Part shown: positions 24,414 through 34,187 of the stretch, in pieces | Layout: each line of letters starts with the position of its first letter | Numbering within the stretch: the stretch's first letter is position 1 | Origin: Pedobacter lusitanus | GTDB taxonomy: Bacteria; Bacteroidota; Bacteroidia; Sphingobacteriales; Sphingobacteriaceae | Assembly: GCF_040026395.1 (NCBI RefSeq) | Contig: NZ_CP157278.1 | Coordinates: forward strand, 3,038,001-3,102,000 | Direction: 5' to 3' | Length of the DNA: 64,000 nt | Notes under the pieces: generated by a model | What the model saw: the letters and a program-made list of their open reading frames with translations, nothing else | Databases searched by the model: none | Told to the model about the DNA's origin: nothing | Made by a program: the position numbers and the translations under genes

Positions 24414-25391
24414 ATGGAAGCTGAAACATCTAATCAAAGAACCGACCTCTCACAGCTTAATATTGCAGTGGAGCAGATCAGAGAGTCAATTGGTCATATC
24501 ATTATAGGTCAGAAGGACACCATTGAATTTCTGATTGCCGGCATTCTGGCCGATGGCCATCTTTTGCTCGAAGGTGTCCCTGGAGTGGCCAAAACGCTAA
24601 GTGCCAAATTAATAGCAAAAAGTATTGATGCCACCTTTTCAAGGATTCAGTTTACTCCGGATCTGATGCCTTCGGATGTATTGGGAACTTCTGTTTTTGA
24701 CCCCAGATCCGCATCCTTCGAATATAGAAAAGGGCCCATTTTTGGTCATATCATATTAATTGATGAAATCAATCGTGCGCCGGCAAAAACGCAGTCCGCC
24801 TTATTTGAGGTTATGGAAGAAAGACAGATTACTGTAGATGGTCATACCTATGTGATGGATGAACCTTTTATGGTCCTGGCTACTCAAAACCCGGTTGAAC
24901 ATGAAGGAACCTACAGACTTCCGGAAGCGCAGCTGGATAGATTTTTATTTAAGATCGAGATCGGGTACCCTACGCTTGAGGAAGAGATACAGATCCTGTC
25001 CGGACAACATCAGCATAAACTGGAAGATGAACTGAAAAAGATTAAACCTGTATTAAGTACAGACCAGATTAAAACCTGCCGCTCTTTAATCAAAGCGCTG
25101 CATGTGGAGCCTAAGCTGATCGAATATGCTGCTAAAATTGTTCATGAAACACGTAATAACAAATCTCTTTATCTGGGTGCTTCTCCCCGTGCTTCTCTGG
25201 CAATTATTAATGGTGCAAAAGCTATCGCAGCAATGCAGGGTCGCGATTTTGTAACTCCTGAGGATATAATTAAAGTGGCAGCTCCTGTCCTGGCACACCG
25301 GATTATGCTGAGTCCTGATAAAGAAATGGAAGGATTAACCACGAGCGATATTGTAGCGCAGATTATCCAGAAAATAGAAATCCCAAGATAA
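24414..25391 (+). CDS. MoxR-family AAA+ ATPase
   Basis: A 325-residue AAA+ ATPase with Walker A GVPGVAKT (54-61), Walker B ILIDEINRAP (114-123), sensor 1 in LATQNPVEHEGTYRLPEAQL (about 160-179) and a C-terminal lid domain with GASPRASLAII. MoxR ATPases act as chaperones that remodel or activate partner proteins, typically with DUF58/VWA proteins. It lies 2 bp after the DUF4350 gene and 13 bp before DUF58, the classical pair. Confidence 0.95.
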   Translation: MEAETSNQRTDLSQLNIAVEQIRESIGHIIIGQKDTIEFLIAGILADGHLLLEGVPGVAKTLSAKLIAKSIDATFSRIQFTPDLMPSDVLGTSVFDPRSASFEYRKGPIFGHIILIDEINRAPAKTQSALFEVMEERQITVDGHTYVMDEPFMVLATQNPVEHEGTYRLPEAQLDRFLFKIEIGYPTLEEEIQILSGQHQHKLEDELKKIKPVLSTDQIKTCRSLIKALHVEPKLIEYAAKIVHETRNNKSLYLGASPRASLAIINGAKAIAAMQGRDFVTPEDIIKVAAPVLAHRIMLSPDKEMEGLTTSDIVAQIIQKIEIPR

Positions 25392-25404
25392 AACAGCTGA
25401 GAGA

Positions 25405-26748
25405 TTGAAAGCGTTATTCATCAAATATTACAAAGACCTTTTTCTGGGCAAAAGACTGTTTGCAGCTTTAGGCTTATGCGTGAGTTTATTTCTGTTTACC
25501 TTTTTCCTGCCCTGGCTGGGTGACCTCCCCTATATCTGTTTTGGCGTATTGATTTTGCTGATATTCATTGATCTGGCGCTGTTATTCAGGTCCAGAGGTA
25601 TTTTTCTACGCAGGGATCTCCCAGAAAGATTAAGTAATGGAGATGATAATGAACTCAGCATTTATGTCGAGAGCTTTTTTACTTTTCCGGTCAGCATTGG
25701 TATTATTGATGAAATCCCGTTTCAGTTTCAAAAAAGAGATTTATGGTTCAAAAGCTCATTAAAAGCAGGCGAACATAAGACTATTACTTATGCACTCAGA
25801 CCTGTAAAAAGAGGTGAGTATATATTCGGGCAGACCAGGCTTTATGTAAAATCTCCTCTGGGCCTTATCTCCAGAAGGTTTAACTTTGGAAAAGAACATA
25901 CAGTCCCTGTTTATCCTTCTTTCCTGCAGCTGCGTAAATACGAGCTCATGGCCATATCAAACCGGCTGACTGAAATAGGGATTAAGAAAATCAGACGTGT
26001 TGGTCACAGCATGGAATTTGACCAGGTGAAAAATTATGTGCAGGGCGATGACTACCGCACCATAAACTGGAAAGCAACAGCCAGAAAAGGTGATCTCATG
26101 GTGAATTCTTTTGTAGATGAAAAAGCACAGCATATCTATTGCATAATCGACAAATCAAGAGCTATGAAAATGCCTTTTGAAGGATTAAGTCTCATGGATT
26201 ATGCAATCAATGCAAGTCTGGTACTCTCTAATGTCGCCTTATTAAAAGATGACAGAGCCGGACTGATTACTTTATCCGAAAAGATAGGAAGTATTGTTCC
26301 TGCGGATCGCAGAGCCGGACAACTGGGTAAAATAATGGAGGTATTGTATAAAGAAAAGACGCAGTACCTGGAGAGTAATATTGAAGCACTGAACCTGGCT
26401 GTCAGAAAGGTAATCAGACAACGAAGCCTGATTATCTTTTTCACCAATTATGAAAGCATGTCTGCCTTACACAGACAGCTTCCATTTCTGAAAAGTATGG
26501 CCAAATCCCACTTACTGCTGATCGTCTTTTTTGAGAATACCGAAGTCAGGTCCATGAGTGAAATTCCGGCTCAGAACGTAGAGGGTATTTATATCAAAAC
26601 TATCGCAGAGAAATTTGTCTACGAAAAGAAGTTAATGGTCAAAGAACTGGCAAAACATGGTATTCTGAGTATTCTTACTTCACCTGAAAAGTTAACGGTC
26701 AATGTGGTTAACCGCTATCTGGCGATCAAAGCACAGCAAAAGATTTAA
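25405..26748 (+). CDS. DUF58-domain protein (TTG start)
   Basis: A 447-residue protein. The N-terminus has two membrane helices (about 18-62) and a charged loop. The DUF58 domain follows, with the hallmark VGHSMEFDQVKNYVQGDDYR (199-218) and INWKATARKGDLMVNSF. After it comes a VWA-like half (HIYCIIDKSRAMKM). The start is TTG at 25405: there is no nearby in-frame ATG and the N-terminus (MKALFIKYYKDLFLGKR) is as expected for the family. It is the last gene of the operon and ends overlapping the convergent MarR-GNAT gene by 4 bp. Confidence 0.88.
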   Translation: MKALFIKYYKDLFLGKRLFAALGLCVSLFLFTFFLPWLGDLPYICFGVLILLIFIDLALLFRSRGIFLRRDLPERLSNGDDNELSIYVESFFTFPVSIGIIDEIPFQFQKRDLWFKSSLKAGEHKTITYALRPVKRGEYIFGQTRLYVKSPLGLISRRFNFGKEHTVPVYPSFLQLRKYELMAISNRLTEIGIKKIRRVGHSMEFDQVKNYVQGDDYRTINWKATARKGDLMVNSFVDEKAQHIYCIIDKSRAMKMPFEGLSLMDYAINASLVLSNVALLKDDRAGLITLSEKIGSIVPADRRAGQLGKIMEVLYKEKTQYLESNIEALNLAVRKVIRQRSLIIFFTNYESMSALHRQLPFLKSMAKSHLLLIVFFENTEVRSMSEIPAQNVEGIYIKTIAEKFVYEKKLMVKELAKHGILSILTSPEKLTVNVVNRYLAIKAQQKI

Positions 26749-27704
26749 TCCTGACCAAGATCCAGCTCCATTTGTATATTGCAGCGTTCGTATGGCGTAA
26801 TACGGCCGGCTATTTTAACAAAACCCAGTTTATGATATAAATTAATTGCGGGCTTAAGAATGGTATTACTTTCCAGATATATTTTTTTTGCGCCCAGTTC
26901 TTTTGCTTTCCGTACAATTGCGCTACCAAGCAGCCAGCCTATACTTTTCCCCTGTACGGCCGGAGAAACAGCCATTTTAGCCAACTCATAATCGTAATCA
27001 GGATCATTCATCTTGATCAGTGCACAAACGCCTGCAGGCTCTCCTTTATACAATGCAACCAGAATGTACCCTCCCTTATCAAGGATATAACCCTGCGGGT
27101 CATCCAATGCGTTATAGTCTGCCTGCTCCATCTTAAACCAGCTGGAAATCCATTCCTCATTCAGCGCTCTGAATGCCTGCTGATAAGCCGGTACATAGTT
27201 TACGATGCTCACTTCTTTACTTTCTCTATCTTTTTTAATTTCCTGTACTCTGCGTAAAAGTGTCTTCTGCCCCAATAAAAACTCCCACTCTTCCATAGCC
27301 TTCCACAGGTCATTTCTGGACTGGGCTGCAATATCTGCAACTGCCTTATCCAGGTCAGCGTACTGGTTTTGTATTTTTACTGTTATTTCATCACCTTTAG
27401 CGGAAAGACTAACCATATTTCTTCTGCCATCTGCCTCATCTTTCTTTTCATCCACCAATTCCTTTTTCACCATTTCTCCAATGATTTTACTTACCGAAGG
27501 ATGGGAATGTCCGATTTCTTTTGCGATAGCTGTAATGGTCATCGCATTGCCCTGTGACAATACATAAAAAACAGGAAACCACTTAGGCTGCATATCAATA
27601 TCATAGCATTTATAAATCTGAGCTGCATCTTCTGTTATTTTTTCTGTCAGCATGCGCAGTCTGCTTCCTATTGCTTTTTTACCTACCTGATTGAAAAACT
27701 CCAT
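26745..27704 (-). CDS. MarR-type regulator fused to GNAT acetyltransferase
   Basis: A 319-residue fusion. Residues about 1-155 are a winged-helix MarR domain (NAMTITAIAKEIGHSHPSVS, then KIIGEMVKKELVDEKKDEAD). Residues about 165-319 are a GNAT N-acetyltransferase, with the acetyl-CoA binding stretch VSPAVQGKSIGWLLGSAIVR. This bifunctional architecture is widespread. It would sense or modify a small molecule and regulate transcription. A TACGTAA / TTACGTA operator-like palindrome lies 15 bp upstream of its ATG, suggesting autoregulation. Confidence 0.9.
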   Translation of the reverse strand: MEFFNQVGKKAIGSRLRMLTEKITEDAAQIYKCYDIDMQPKWFPVFYVLSQGNAMTITAIAKEIGHSHPSVSKIIGEMVKKELVDEKKDEADGRRNMVSLSAKGDEITVKIQNQYADLDKAVADIAAQSRNDLWKAMEEWEFLLGQKTLLRRVQEIKKDRESKEVSIVNYVPAYQQAFRALNEEWISSWFKMEQADYNALDDPQGYILDKGGYILVALYKGEPAGVCALIKMNDPDYDYELAKMAVSPAVQGKSIGWLLGSAIVRKAKELGAKKIYLESNTILKPAINLYHKLGFVKIAGRITPYERCNIQMELDLGQD

Positions 27705-27718
27705 TGTATATAAGTATC

Positions 27719-27736
27719 TACGTAACTGATTACGTA
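27719..27736. promoter_or_regulatory. Candidate MarR operator
   Basis: TACGTAA (27719-27725) and TTACGTA (27730-27736) form a perfect inverted repeat with a 4-bp spacer, 15 bp upstream of the MarR-GNAT ATG. An 18-bp dyad of this shape is typical of MarR-family sites. It lies between this gene and the divergent universal stress protein gene. Confidence 0.55.
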
Positions 27737-27875
27737 AATATAATAACTATTATTATTATTCAATAATATAATTGTGAAACCTGATAAATATCAATGTATA
27801 GCATGATGTAAATCACAGTTTAACATACTGCTTTTCAAGACATTTACAGCAGTAAACAGTTAAACATTCTCTGAT

Positions 27876-28811
27876 ATGAAAACAATAACCGTACTGACTG
27901 ATTTTTCCAAAAACGCAGAAAATGCTGCGAAATATGCCTTAGGGCTGGCACAGCATCTGCAGGCAAATATTATACTTTATAATTCATTTCTCGTCCCTGC
28001 AGCAGAACCACTGGGTGGGCAGCAATACTGGTCTATGGAAGACTACAACATACTCCGGCAAGACAGTGAAACAAAATTAAGATTGCTTGCATCCAGCCTA
28101 GAAGAAAAGCTGCTAACCCTACCTGTTAACGCTTTTAAACCGGTAATCAGCTGCAAATGTCAGGAAGGACCGCTATACATGCATATCAACCGGCTGTTAG
28201 CCAACAGGGATATAACTTTACTGGTTATGGGCACCCACAGAAAAGGATTGTCTTCTTTAATTATGGGTAATCATTTAAAGGATATCCTGAATGCTGTTTC
28301 ACTCCCTGTACTGATCATACCGGAAAATCAGGTCTTCAGAAAGCCCGGAAAATTCGTCTTTGCTACGGATATGAATGATCACGATCTTGATATAATACAA
28401 GCCCTTACAGCGCTTGCAAGACCTTCTCATGCAGAGATTACCCTGGCGCATATCAAGACTCCGGAAATACAGGAAGGTACGACTAAAAAACTTGTCACCA
28501 ACTTTCTGGAAGAAGTAGCCAATAAAATCAATTACTCAAAAATTTACTACAGGACTGTGGAAGATACCCCGGTAAAGCAGGGATTAAAATGGCTTACTGA
28601 AAATGTCGCCTGCGATCTTTTTGTCATGGTGCATCGTCATAAAAGCTTCCTTCAGCAACTTTTCAACTTAAGCAACACGCAAAAAATGGCAGCGGATACC
28701 AGCTTACCTTTATTGGTTTATCCCGGTTATCAGCATACATCAGCGGATTTAACATCAGATCTGGAATCAGGTTATCAGAAAAATATAATAGTTTCTGCAA
28801 CCAGCTGCTGA
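27876..28811 (+). CDS. Tandem universal stress protein
   Basis: A 311-residue protein with two USP domains (about 1-150 and 155-285), a cytoplasmic nucleotide-binding stress fold. The first has the opening TITVLTDFSKNAENAAKYAL-like strand-helix (KTITVLTDFSKNAENAAKYA) and the ATP-binding motif GTHRKGLSSLIMGNHLKDIL. The second has lost the clear G-2x-G-9x-G loop (it reads HRHKSFLQQLFNLSNTQKMA). So one site is probably functional and one degenerate. It is monocistronic, divergent from the MarR-GNAT regulator. Confidence 0.9.
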   Translation: MKTITVLTDFSKNAENAAKYALGLAQHLQANIILYNSFLVPAAEPLGGQQYWSMEDYNILRQDSETKLRLLASSLEEKLLTLPVNAFKPVISCKCQEGPLYMHINRLLANRDITLLVMGTHRKGLSSLIMGNHLKDILNAVSLPVLIIPENQVFRKPGKFVFATDMNDHDLDIIQALTALARPSHAEITLAHIKTPEIQEGTTKKLVTNFLEEVANKINYSKIYYRTVEDTPVKQGLKWLTENVACDLFVMVHRHKSFLQQLFNLSNTQKMAADTSLPLLVYPGYQHTSADLTSDLESGYQKNIIVSATSC

Positions 28812-28848
28812 TTCAGCACAACATTCCAGATTAAACAGGATTGCAAAT

Positions 28849-28879
28849 AAAAAGGGGTGCTGAAACAGCACCCCTTTTT
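28849..28879. terminator. Bidirectional terminator
   Basis: A 14-bp perfect stem (28849-28862 with 28866-28879) with AAA loop, A-run left and T-run right, between the convergent universal stress protein and SusD genes. Confidence 0.92.
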
Positions 28880-28926
28880 TATGAATAGTAGCTGGTTCTT
28901 AATGAACCAGCTAAATATGATACTGA

Positions 28927-30384
28927 TTATTTAACGTCCCAGAATAGTTTTGTAGAGATCACATCACCACCTATTGCAGCTGCAGCAGCAGAATAGTTAG
29001 CTCCGTTTAATGTCTGCTCTCCGATTGGATAGATCAGACGTACTGGTATAGTTAAACCATCTGGTACAGATTGTCCCGGAGGAGCAGTAGCCGAAGTTGG
29101 TGGCGACAGTTTAGGGAAATCAAGACGTCTCCATTCTGTCCAGCTTTCATAACCTCTGTTATATAGTGCAATCCACTTCTGAGTACCAATTACCTCTTTA
29201 TAATCCGCTGAAGCTGTAGCATAGGCAACATCAGGACGGGCAAGATAAGTATCGGCTTCAGCTGCAGTTCCACCCCAGTAAAGAATAGAAGCAGTTACCG
29301 CTTTATTATAGTGATCAGCAGCTGTACCACCCACACTAAACCCTCTTGCGCTAGCTTCTGCCAATGCAAACTCAGTTTCAGGATAGTCAAGCAATAATGC
29401 TTCAAAATCTAAAGAAATGATTTTGTCTGTCATTGTTGAGCAGTTTCCAAAAGAGTTAGAGTACCCGTAATTTCCACCGACGAAGTTACCTCCGATTGTG
29501 GTAAAGAATCCTTTACGACGTGGATCTGACAAGGCATTTAACCTGTCAATAAATGGCTTAGCTCCTACAAAATCCTTTCTTTTTGTCAACAGGATATTAG
29601 CATTTGTTGAAATCGGATTATTATTTGGCGAGCTGGTAGTATATTTAAAAGCCGCATTATCAGCAGCACTTTTTAAAACATTAGGTGCCGCAGATTCAAT
29701 TGTAGCTTTAGCCTTTGCAGGATCTTTATCTGCAATGATTAGTCCCAATCTTAATTTTAAAGAGTTACCAAATTTAATCCAGGCATTGATATCTCCTTTA
29801 TAGATGATATCGGCTGTTCCCAAACCTGTAGCAGAAGTTTTTAATTTTCCCAATGCAGCATCTAAACGTACCAGCAGATCGCTGTATACAGTTGCAGCAT
29901 CATCATACTTTGGATTGACTACTCCAATATCCATTGCCTGGCTATAAGGAACATTTCCGAAGGTATTGACTAAAGTTGACCATGCCATTACTTCCAGAAT
30001 CTCTGCCTGTGCAATCTGATTGGTTTTTATATCGGCATTCAGCAGCGCGTCTGCAGCGATAACTTTCTTACCTTCTTTCAGATTGACAATTACTTTCTGA
30101 TAAACCGCATCCCAAAGCGCAGCAGGTATAGCTCTTGCCGTTAAATTATATCTTGGTTCATCCAGGTATTCTGTACTGGTCCAGTACTGCACATAAAAGC
30201 GGAATACATTTGAGTTCACGTTTGGCGTGGTCAGAATATCTGTAAAGTTTTTCTCTGCATTGGAGATAAACGTAACACCAGGAACCACAGTTGCCTTCTT
30301 CTGGTCAACGTTGTAGTCTCCCATGTTTTTAGCACAAGAGCTGAAAAATGCTGCTGCAACTAAAATGATATATATTTTTTTCAT
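28927..30384 (-). CDS. SusD-like lipoprotein, pair A
   Basis: A 485-residue SusD-like_2-type surface lipoprotein that caps the SusC barrel and captures ligand. The start is placed at ATG 30384, giving a lipoprotein signal with Cys17 (MKKIYIILVAAAFFSSC). An upstream in-frame ATG at 30411 lies inside the SusC coding end. The helical TPR-like core and the typical C-terminal pattern (GTQKWIALYNRGYESWTEWR, then RLIYPIGEQTLNGANY) are present. It follows susC A by 7 bp. No enzyme gene is attached, so the substrate is unknown. Confidence 0.92.
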   Translation of the reverse strand: MKKIYIILVAAAFFSSCAKNMGDYNVDQKKATVVPGVTFISNAEKNFTDILTTPNVNSNVFRFYVQYWTSTEYLDEPRYNLTARAIPAALWDAVYQKVIVNLKEGKKVIAADALLNADIKTNQIAQAEILEVMAWSTLVNTFGNVPYSQAMDIGVVNPKYDDAATVYSDLLVRLDAALGKLKTSATGLGTADIIYKGDINAWIKFGNSLKLRLGLIIADKDPAKAKATIESAAPNVLKSAADNAAFKYTTSSPNNNPISTNANILLTKRKDFVGAKPFIDRLNALSDPRRKGFFTTIGGNFVGGNYGYSNSFGNCSTMTDKIISLDFEALLLDYPETEFALAEASARGFSVGGTAADHYNKAVTASILYWGGTAAEADTYLARPDVAYATASADYKEVIGTQKWIALYNRGYESWTEWRRLDFPKLSPPTSATAPPGQSVPDGLTIPVRLIYPIGEQTLNGANYSAAAAAIGGDVISTKLFWDVK

Positions 30385-30391
30385 AATCTGC

Positions 30392-33300
30392 TTATAATTT
30401 AAATCTAACATTGAAACCTACAGTTCTCACTGCCGGATAAGATCCACTCTGATAGCCCTGAACATTACCTGAACTTAAACCATCTTCCGGATCTGCAAAA
30501 GGAACATTTTTATGAATGATCCAAAGGTTACGTCCAATCAGGGAAACATCGATTCCTTTGAATGCACGCAGTTTATTTACCCATTTAGCAGGTAAAGAGT
30601 AATTTAAAGCCAGCTCTCTTAATTTGATATAACCAGCATCATAGATTGCTGAAGCACGTGGAGGGTTGTTTGGATAACCGTACGCAGAATTACCAGAAGT
30701 AGATACGTCAATACGTTTGGTATTTGGTGTACCGTCAGCCAGAACGCCTGGTAAAACAATACCACCACCATTAGCCAGCGTGTTTCTTAACGGATTACCT
30801 AAATCATTTGTTCCGGCAGAACCTTCATACAGACCAGTTCCCTGACCATACCACTGATCCAATGACCAAAGGTCACCACCTTTACGAATATCGATCAGGA
30901 AGTTTAAGGAAACGTTTTTATACTTGAATGTGTTTCCTATACCACCCATCCATTTTGCATTAGGGTCACCGATAATTTCTGATGCACTTGCTGTAGCTGC
31001 ATAGTATCCATTAGCATTTACAACTGGTTTACCATCTTTATAAACATAGTTTGTTCCACGTATAATACCATATGGTTGTCCAACTGCAGCATTATAGGTA
31101 ACAGCACCCGATAAGGTAGTCGCACCTGTTGAAGATGCATAGTTCAGAGGTATGTTTGATACTCCCTCGAAAAGAGAAACAACTTTACTGCGGTTCATTG
31201 ACCAGTTTACGTTCAATGTCCATGAGAAGTCTTTAGTTTTTACCGGAATAAAGAATGCAGATACCTCCATACCTTTATTTTGTACTTCTCCTGCATTCAC
31301 AAATTTCCTTAAGAAACCTGTTGCTGAAGTTACCTGTACCGGTGTAATCTGATCTACAGTATTTGTTTTGTAGAAAGTCAGCTCAAATCCTAAACGGCTG
31401 TTCAGGAATGCAGTTTCCAGACCCGCCTCTATACTTTTAGTACGCTCTGGTTTTAAATCGCCGTTATTTTTTGTATCTGCCACAGCAAAGAATGGAATAG
31501 ATCCGAATGCTGTTGGTTTGCTATAAGTATCAAGAACGCTTAAAGGAGGTGCATCATTACCAACTTCAGCATAGTTTAATCTCACTTTACCATAAGATAA
31601 CCAGGTTAGATCTTTCAATGAATTAGAGAAGATATAACTTCCTGCTACTGATGGATACCAGAATGAATTTTTGCTGGTAGGTAGAGTTGTAGACTGATCT
31701 CTACGGATCGTTGCATCTAAAAAGAACAGATCTTTATAGCCAAAAGTGGCACTTGCAAAATAGCCATCCACTGCTCTTCTTTCCAATAGTTCCAGAGGAG
31801 CTTCAATCGGACTCACTGAATTAGATAAAGAGTACAGATTCGGAACAACCAGACCTCCATTGGTTTTAGCTGTAATGCTTGTTAATTTACTGCGGCGTAA
31901 GTTGGCGCCTAATAAACCTTTGAATGAAATATCTTCAGAAATTTTTCTGTTGAAGTTTAGCAACAGGTCAAAGTTGGTTTCAGCAAATGTTCCGTTAGTA
32001 CGGGAATAAAGAGGAAGTTGTGTACTTCCGATAGCAATATGTTCTTCCTGCATGCTTGAAGTTCCGTCAAAAGATACACGGCCAACAACATCAAACCAGT
32101 CATTTACTTTATAAGTCAGACCAGTATTACCGAAGTAATGGTCTCTTGTATCACTTGCAACGTTTTGGTAACGGTTAAAGTAAGGGTTATCTGCATAGAT
32201 CGGACCTTTACCAGTTTCATCACCCCAGTTCCAGCTGATGTTTTTACCGTTTCTTTCATAAGCAGTCTTCAGGTCTTTGATATCAGCAGCTACGTTCCAC
32301 CACTGACGGAAACCCTGCATAGGATTTAGTCCGGTATATCCAGTACCATAACGGCCTAAACCGTCAACTTTAGAATAATTTGCAGAAGCATTAACCGTAA
32401 GATTTTTTACAATTTCGTAAGTAGCGCCAAAATTAAAAAGGTTTTTGGTGATCTTACTGTTAGGAAGAATTCCTTTCTCATCGTTACGGGTGTAACCAAC
32501 TTTAAATGTGCCTTTCTCGCCACCACCGTCTATGCTCACACTCTGGTTAGAAGTAACAGCTGTCTGGAAGAATGTTGAAGGGTCATTTGCAGCTGCAACC
32601 CATGGGGTAGCTGTTTTGTATTTAGGAGAAAAAGGATCCAGTGATTCCCATTGATAAATCATCAGGTTCGGATCAAATTTAGGACCGTATGAAGCATCAG
32701 AACTAAACTGAGGAGTCATTACTTTACCTGTACCAAAAACATTTCTGTACCAGAAACCTGGCGTAGGAACAACATTACCATCTCCGTCAGTACCTGGAGA
32801 GTTATATCCCTGACCATATTCTTTCTGATATTTTGGAAAAGTAGATTTATCGATTTTTCCAAAAGTCACACCACTATTTACAGTGATGTTAGTTGCATTT
32901 TTACTGCCTTTCTTTGTAGTGATGATAACTACACCATTGGCAGCTCTTGATCCGTATAATGCTGTAGCAGCCGCACCTTTCAGTACAGTCATTGACGCTA
33001 CGTCATCAGGGTTGATATCTGATGCTGCATTACCATAGTCATAACCAGCACGACCTGAATTCTGATCTGCTGTATTAGAACTTGCATTTGATACAGGAAC
33101 ACCATCAATTACGAATAATGCCTGGTTATTACCAGTAATAGATTTTGCACCACGGATAACAATATTCGTTGACCCACCCATGGCATTGCTACGTTTAATA
33201 TCTAAACCTGCAACTTTACCACCTAATGAGTTTACAAGATTAATATCTCTTGTTCTGGTGATTTCCTCAGCTTTCAATTCCTGAGCAGCAAATGGCAGCT

Positions 33301-33652
33301 CATTCTTTTTACGGGCAATACCCATTGCGGTAACAACAACCTGCTCCAGCTGTTTTGAATCTTCAGCTAAAGATACGTTAACAACATTTGAAGCTGGAAT
33401 AGTTACACTTTGTGTAACATAACCAATGTAAGAAACATCAATTGTGGTTGATTCTTTCGGAACGGCAATGGAAAACTGACCTTTGGTGGAGGTCATAGCT
33501 CCTTGTTTTGCTCCTTTAACACGGACTGTAACTCCTGGGAGTGGTAACCCATCTGACTTTGAGGTGATGGTCCCCGTTACGGTCTTATCTTGCGCATTTA
33601 CTTGTATAGCAAACAGCAAAAAGACACAAAAAAATAGTAGTCTTTTTTTCAT
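30392..33652 (-). CDS. SusC/RagA-type TonB-dependent transporter, pair A
   Basis: A 1086-residue outer-membrane receptor. In order: a signal peptide (MKKRLLFFCVFLLFAIQVNAQ), a carboxypeptidase-like regulatory domain (about 23-105, TVTGTITSKSDGLPLPGVTV), a plug (about 118-250, with ALFVIDGVPVSN and ALYGSRAANGVVIITTKKG), then a 22-strand-type barrel ending in a C-terminal aromatic-rich strand (VGFNVRFKL). It would take up an oligomeric nutrient using TonB energy together with its SusD. No STN domain is present, so it does not signal through FecR. It is divergent from the riboswitch-controlled pair B. Confidence 0.95.
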   Translation of the reverse strand: MKKRLLFFCVFLLFAIQVNAQDKTVTGTITSKSDGLPLPGVTVRVKGAKQGAMTSTKGQFSIAVPKESTTIDVSYIGYVTQSVTIPASNVVNVSLAEDSKQLEQVVVTAMGIARKKNELPFAAQELKAEEITRTRDINLVNSLGGKVAGLDIKRSNAMGGSTNIVIRGAKSITGNNQALFVIDGVPVSNASSNTADQNSGRAGYDYGNAASDINPDDVASMTVLKGAAATALYGSRAANGVVIITTKKGSKNATNITVNSGVTFGKIDKSTFPKYQKEYGQGYNSPGTDGDGNVVPTPGFWYRNVFGTGKVMTPQFSSDASYGPKFDPNLMIYQWESLDPFSPKYKTATPWVAAANDPSTFFQTAVTSNQSVSIDGGGEKGTFKVGYTRNDEKGILPNSKITKNLFNFGATYEIVKNLTVNASANYSKVDGLGRYGTGYTGLNPMQGFRQWWNVAADIKDLKTAYERNGKNISWNWGDETGKGPIYADNPYFNRYQNVASDTRDHYFGNTGLTYKVNDWFDVVGRVSFDGTSSMQEEHIAIGSTQLPLYSRTNGTFAETNFDLLLNFNRKISEDISFKGLLGANLRRSKLTSITAKTNGGLVVPNLYSLSNSVSPIEAPLELLERRAVDGYFASATFGYKDLFFLDATIRRDQSTTLPTSKNSFWYPSVAGSYIFSNSLKDLTWLSYGKVRLNYAEVGNDAPPLSVLDTYSKPTAFGSIPFFAVADTKNNGDLKPERTKSIEAGLETAFLNSRLGFELTFYKTNTVDQITPVQVTSATGFLRKFVNAGEVQNKGMEVSAFFIPVKTKDFSWTLNVNWSMNRSKVVSLFEGVSNIPLNYASSTGATTLSGAVTYNAAVGQPYGIIRGTNYVYKDGKPVVNANGYYAATASASEIIGDPNAKWMGGIGNTFKYKNVSLNFLIDIRKGGDLWSLDQWYGQGTGLYEGSAGTNDLGNPLRNTLANGGGIVLPGVLADGTPNTKRIDVSTSGNSAYGYPNNPPRASAIYDAGYIKLRELALNYSLPAKWVNKLRAFKGIDVSLIGRNLWIIHKNVPFADPEDGLSSGNVQGYQSGSYPAVRTVGFNVRFKL

Positions 33653-33710
33653 AAAAGTTTAGGTTTTAATAGTGATTCGTCCGAAAGATAAAATAATTTA
33701 GCAGTCAAAA

Positions 33711-33731
33711 AAAATAATTTTAAATTATTTT
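33711..33731. repeat. AT-only palindrome upstream of susC A
   Basis: AAAATAATTT and AAATTATTTT flank a single T, a perfect 10-bp inverted repeat about 60 bp before the susC A start. It lies within its likely promoter region and may be an operator, but AT-only palindromes also arise by chance. Confidence 0.4.
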
Positions 33732-34044
33732 AACACAAAAGTTACATACTGACTACAAAAAAAACACCCCCATTATTTGCTAAAAATTATGTTTTTCATT
33801 AAAAAACATTGAAAATTATATGAAAAACGCAATAAAGTAAAAATCCATCACCAATAATCAGCTGCCATTTTAACCTTTTGTCCCTCAAAAGAGAAATACT
33901 CCCGATCTATAAGAATATTTACACACTTCAGACTAATCGTTCTCAGAATTATAAATCAGAAAGAAAAAACAGGACGTTTTTGTCTGATAAATCTCAGAAA
34001 ACACAGGCAACAAAATAAATACTATAGATTTAGTAGTTTATTTA
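33732..34044. other. Intergenic, AT-rich, no gene seen
   Basis: This part of the 849-bp gap between divergent pairs A and B holds no supported ORF or RNA. It probably contains the promoter of pair A. Confidence 0.5.
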
Positions 34045-34052
34045 TATATTTG
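34045..34052 (+). promoter_or_regulatory. Candidate -7 element upstream of the SAM riboswitch
   Basis: TATATTTG is an exact TAnnTTTG match, 29 bp before the riboswitch P1 stem, so the transcript would begin just ahead of the aptamer. A clear TTTG at the -33 position was not found. Confidence 0.55.
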
Positions 34053-34080
34053 CCCGTGATTTAGTTGTTCATTGATTTTT

Positions 34081-34187
34081 ACTTATCCAGAAAGACAGAG
34101 GGAAAGGCCCGATGAAGTCTTAGCAACCTATACACCAGTTTTGTAAAAGGTGCTAACTCCTATCCACATTAAGCGGAAAAGATAAGT
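34081..34187 (+). promoter_or_regulatory. SAM-I (S-box) riboswitch
   Basis: This 107-nt leader element has the conserved S-box core in order. P1 strand ACTTATC (34081-34087) pairs with GATAAGT (34181-34187). P2 contains AGACAGAGGGA, GGCCCGATGAAG and TCTTAGCAACC. A P3 hairpin has CACC / GGTG. The downstream joining segment is GGTGCTAACTCC. These are the invariant SAM-I landmarks (k-turn GATGA, GCAACC, GGTGCTAA-TCC). It lies 314 nt upstream of susC B on the same strand. High SAM should lower expression. The expression platform is not obvious: only a weak hairpin (34197-34202 / 34210-34215) follows directly. Confidence 0.93.
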
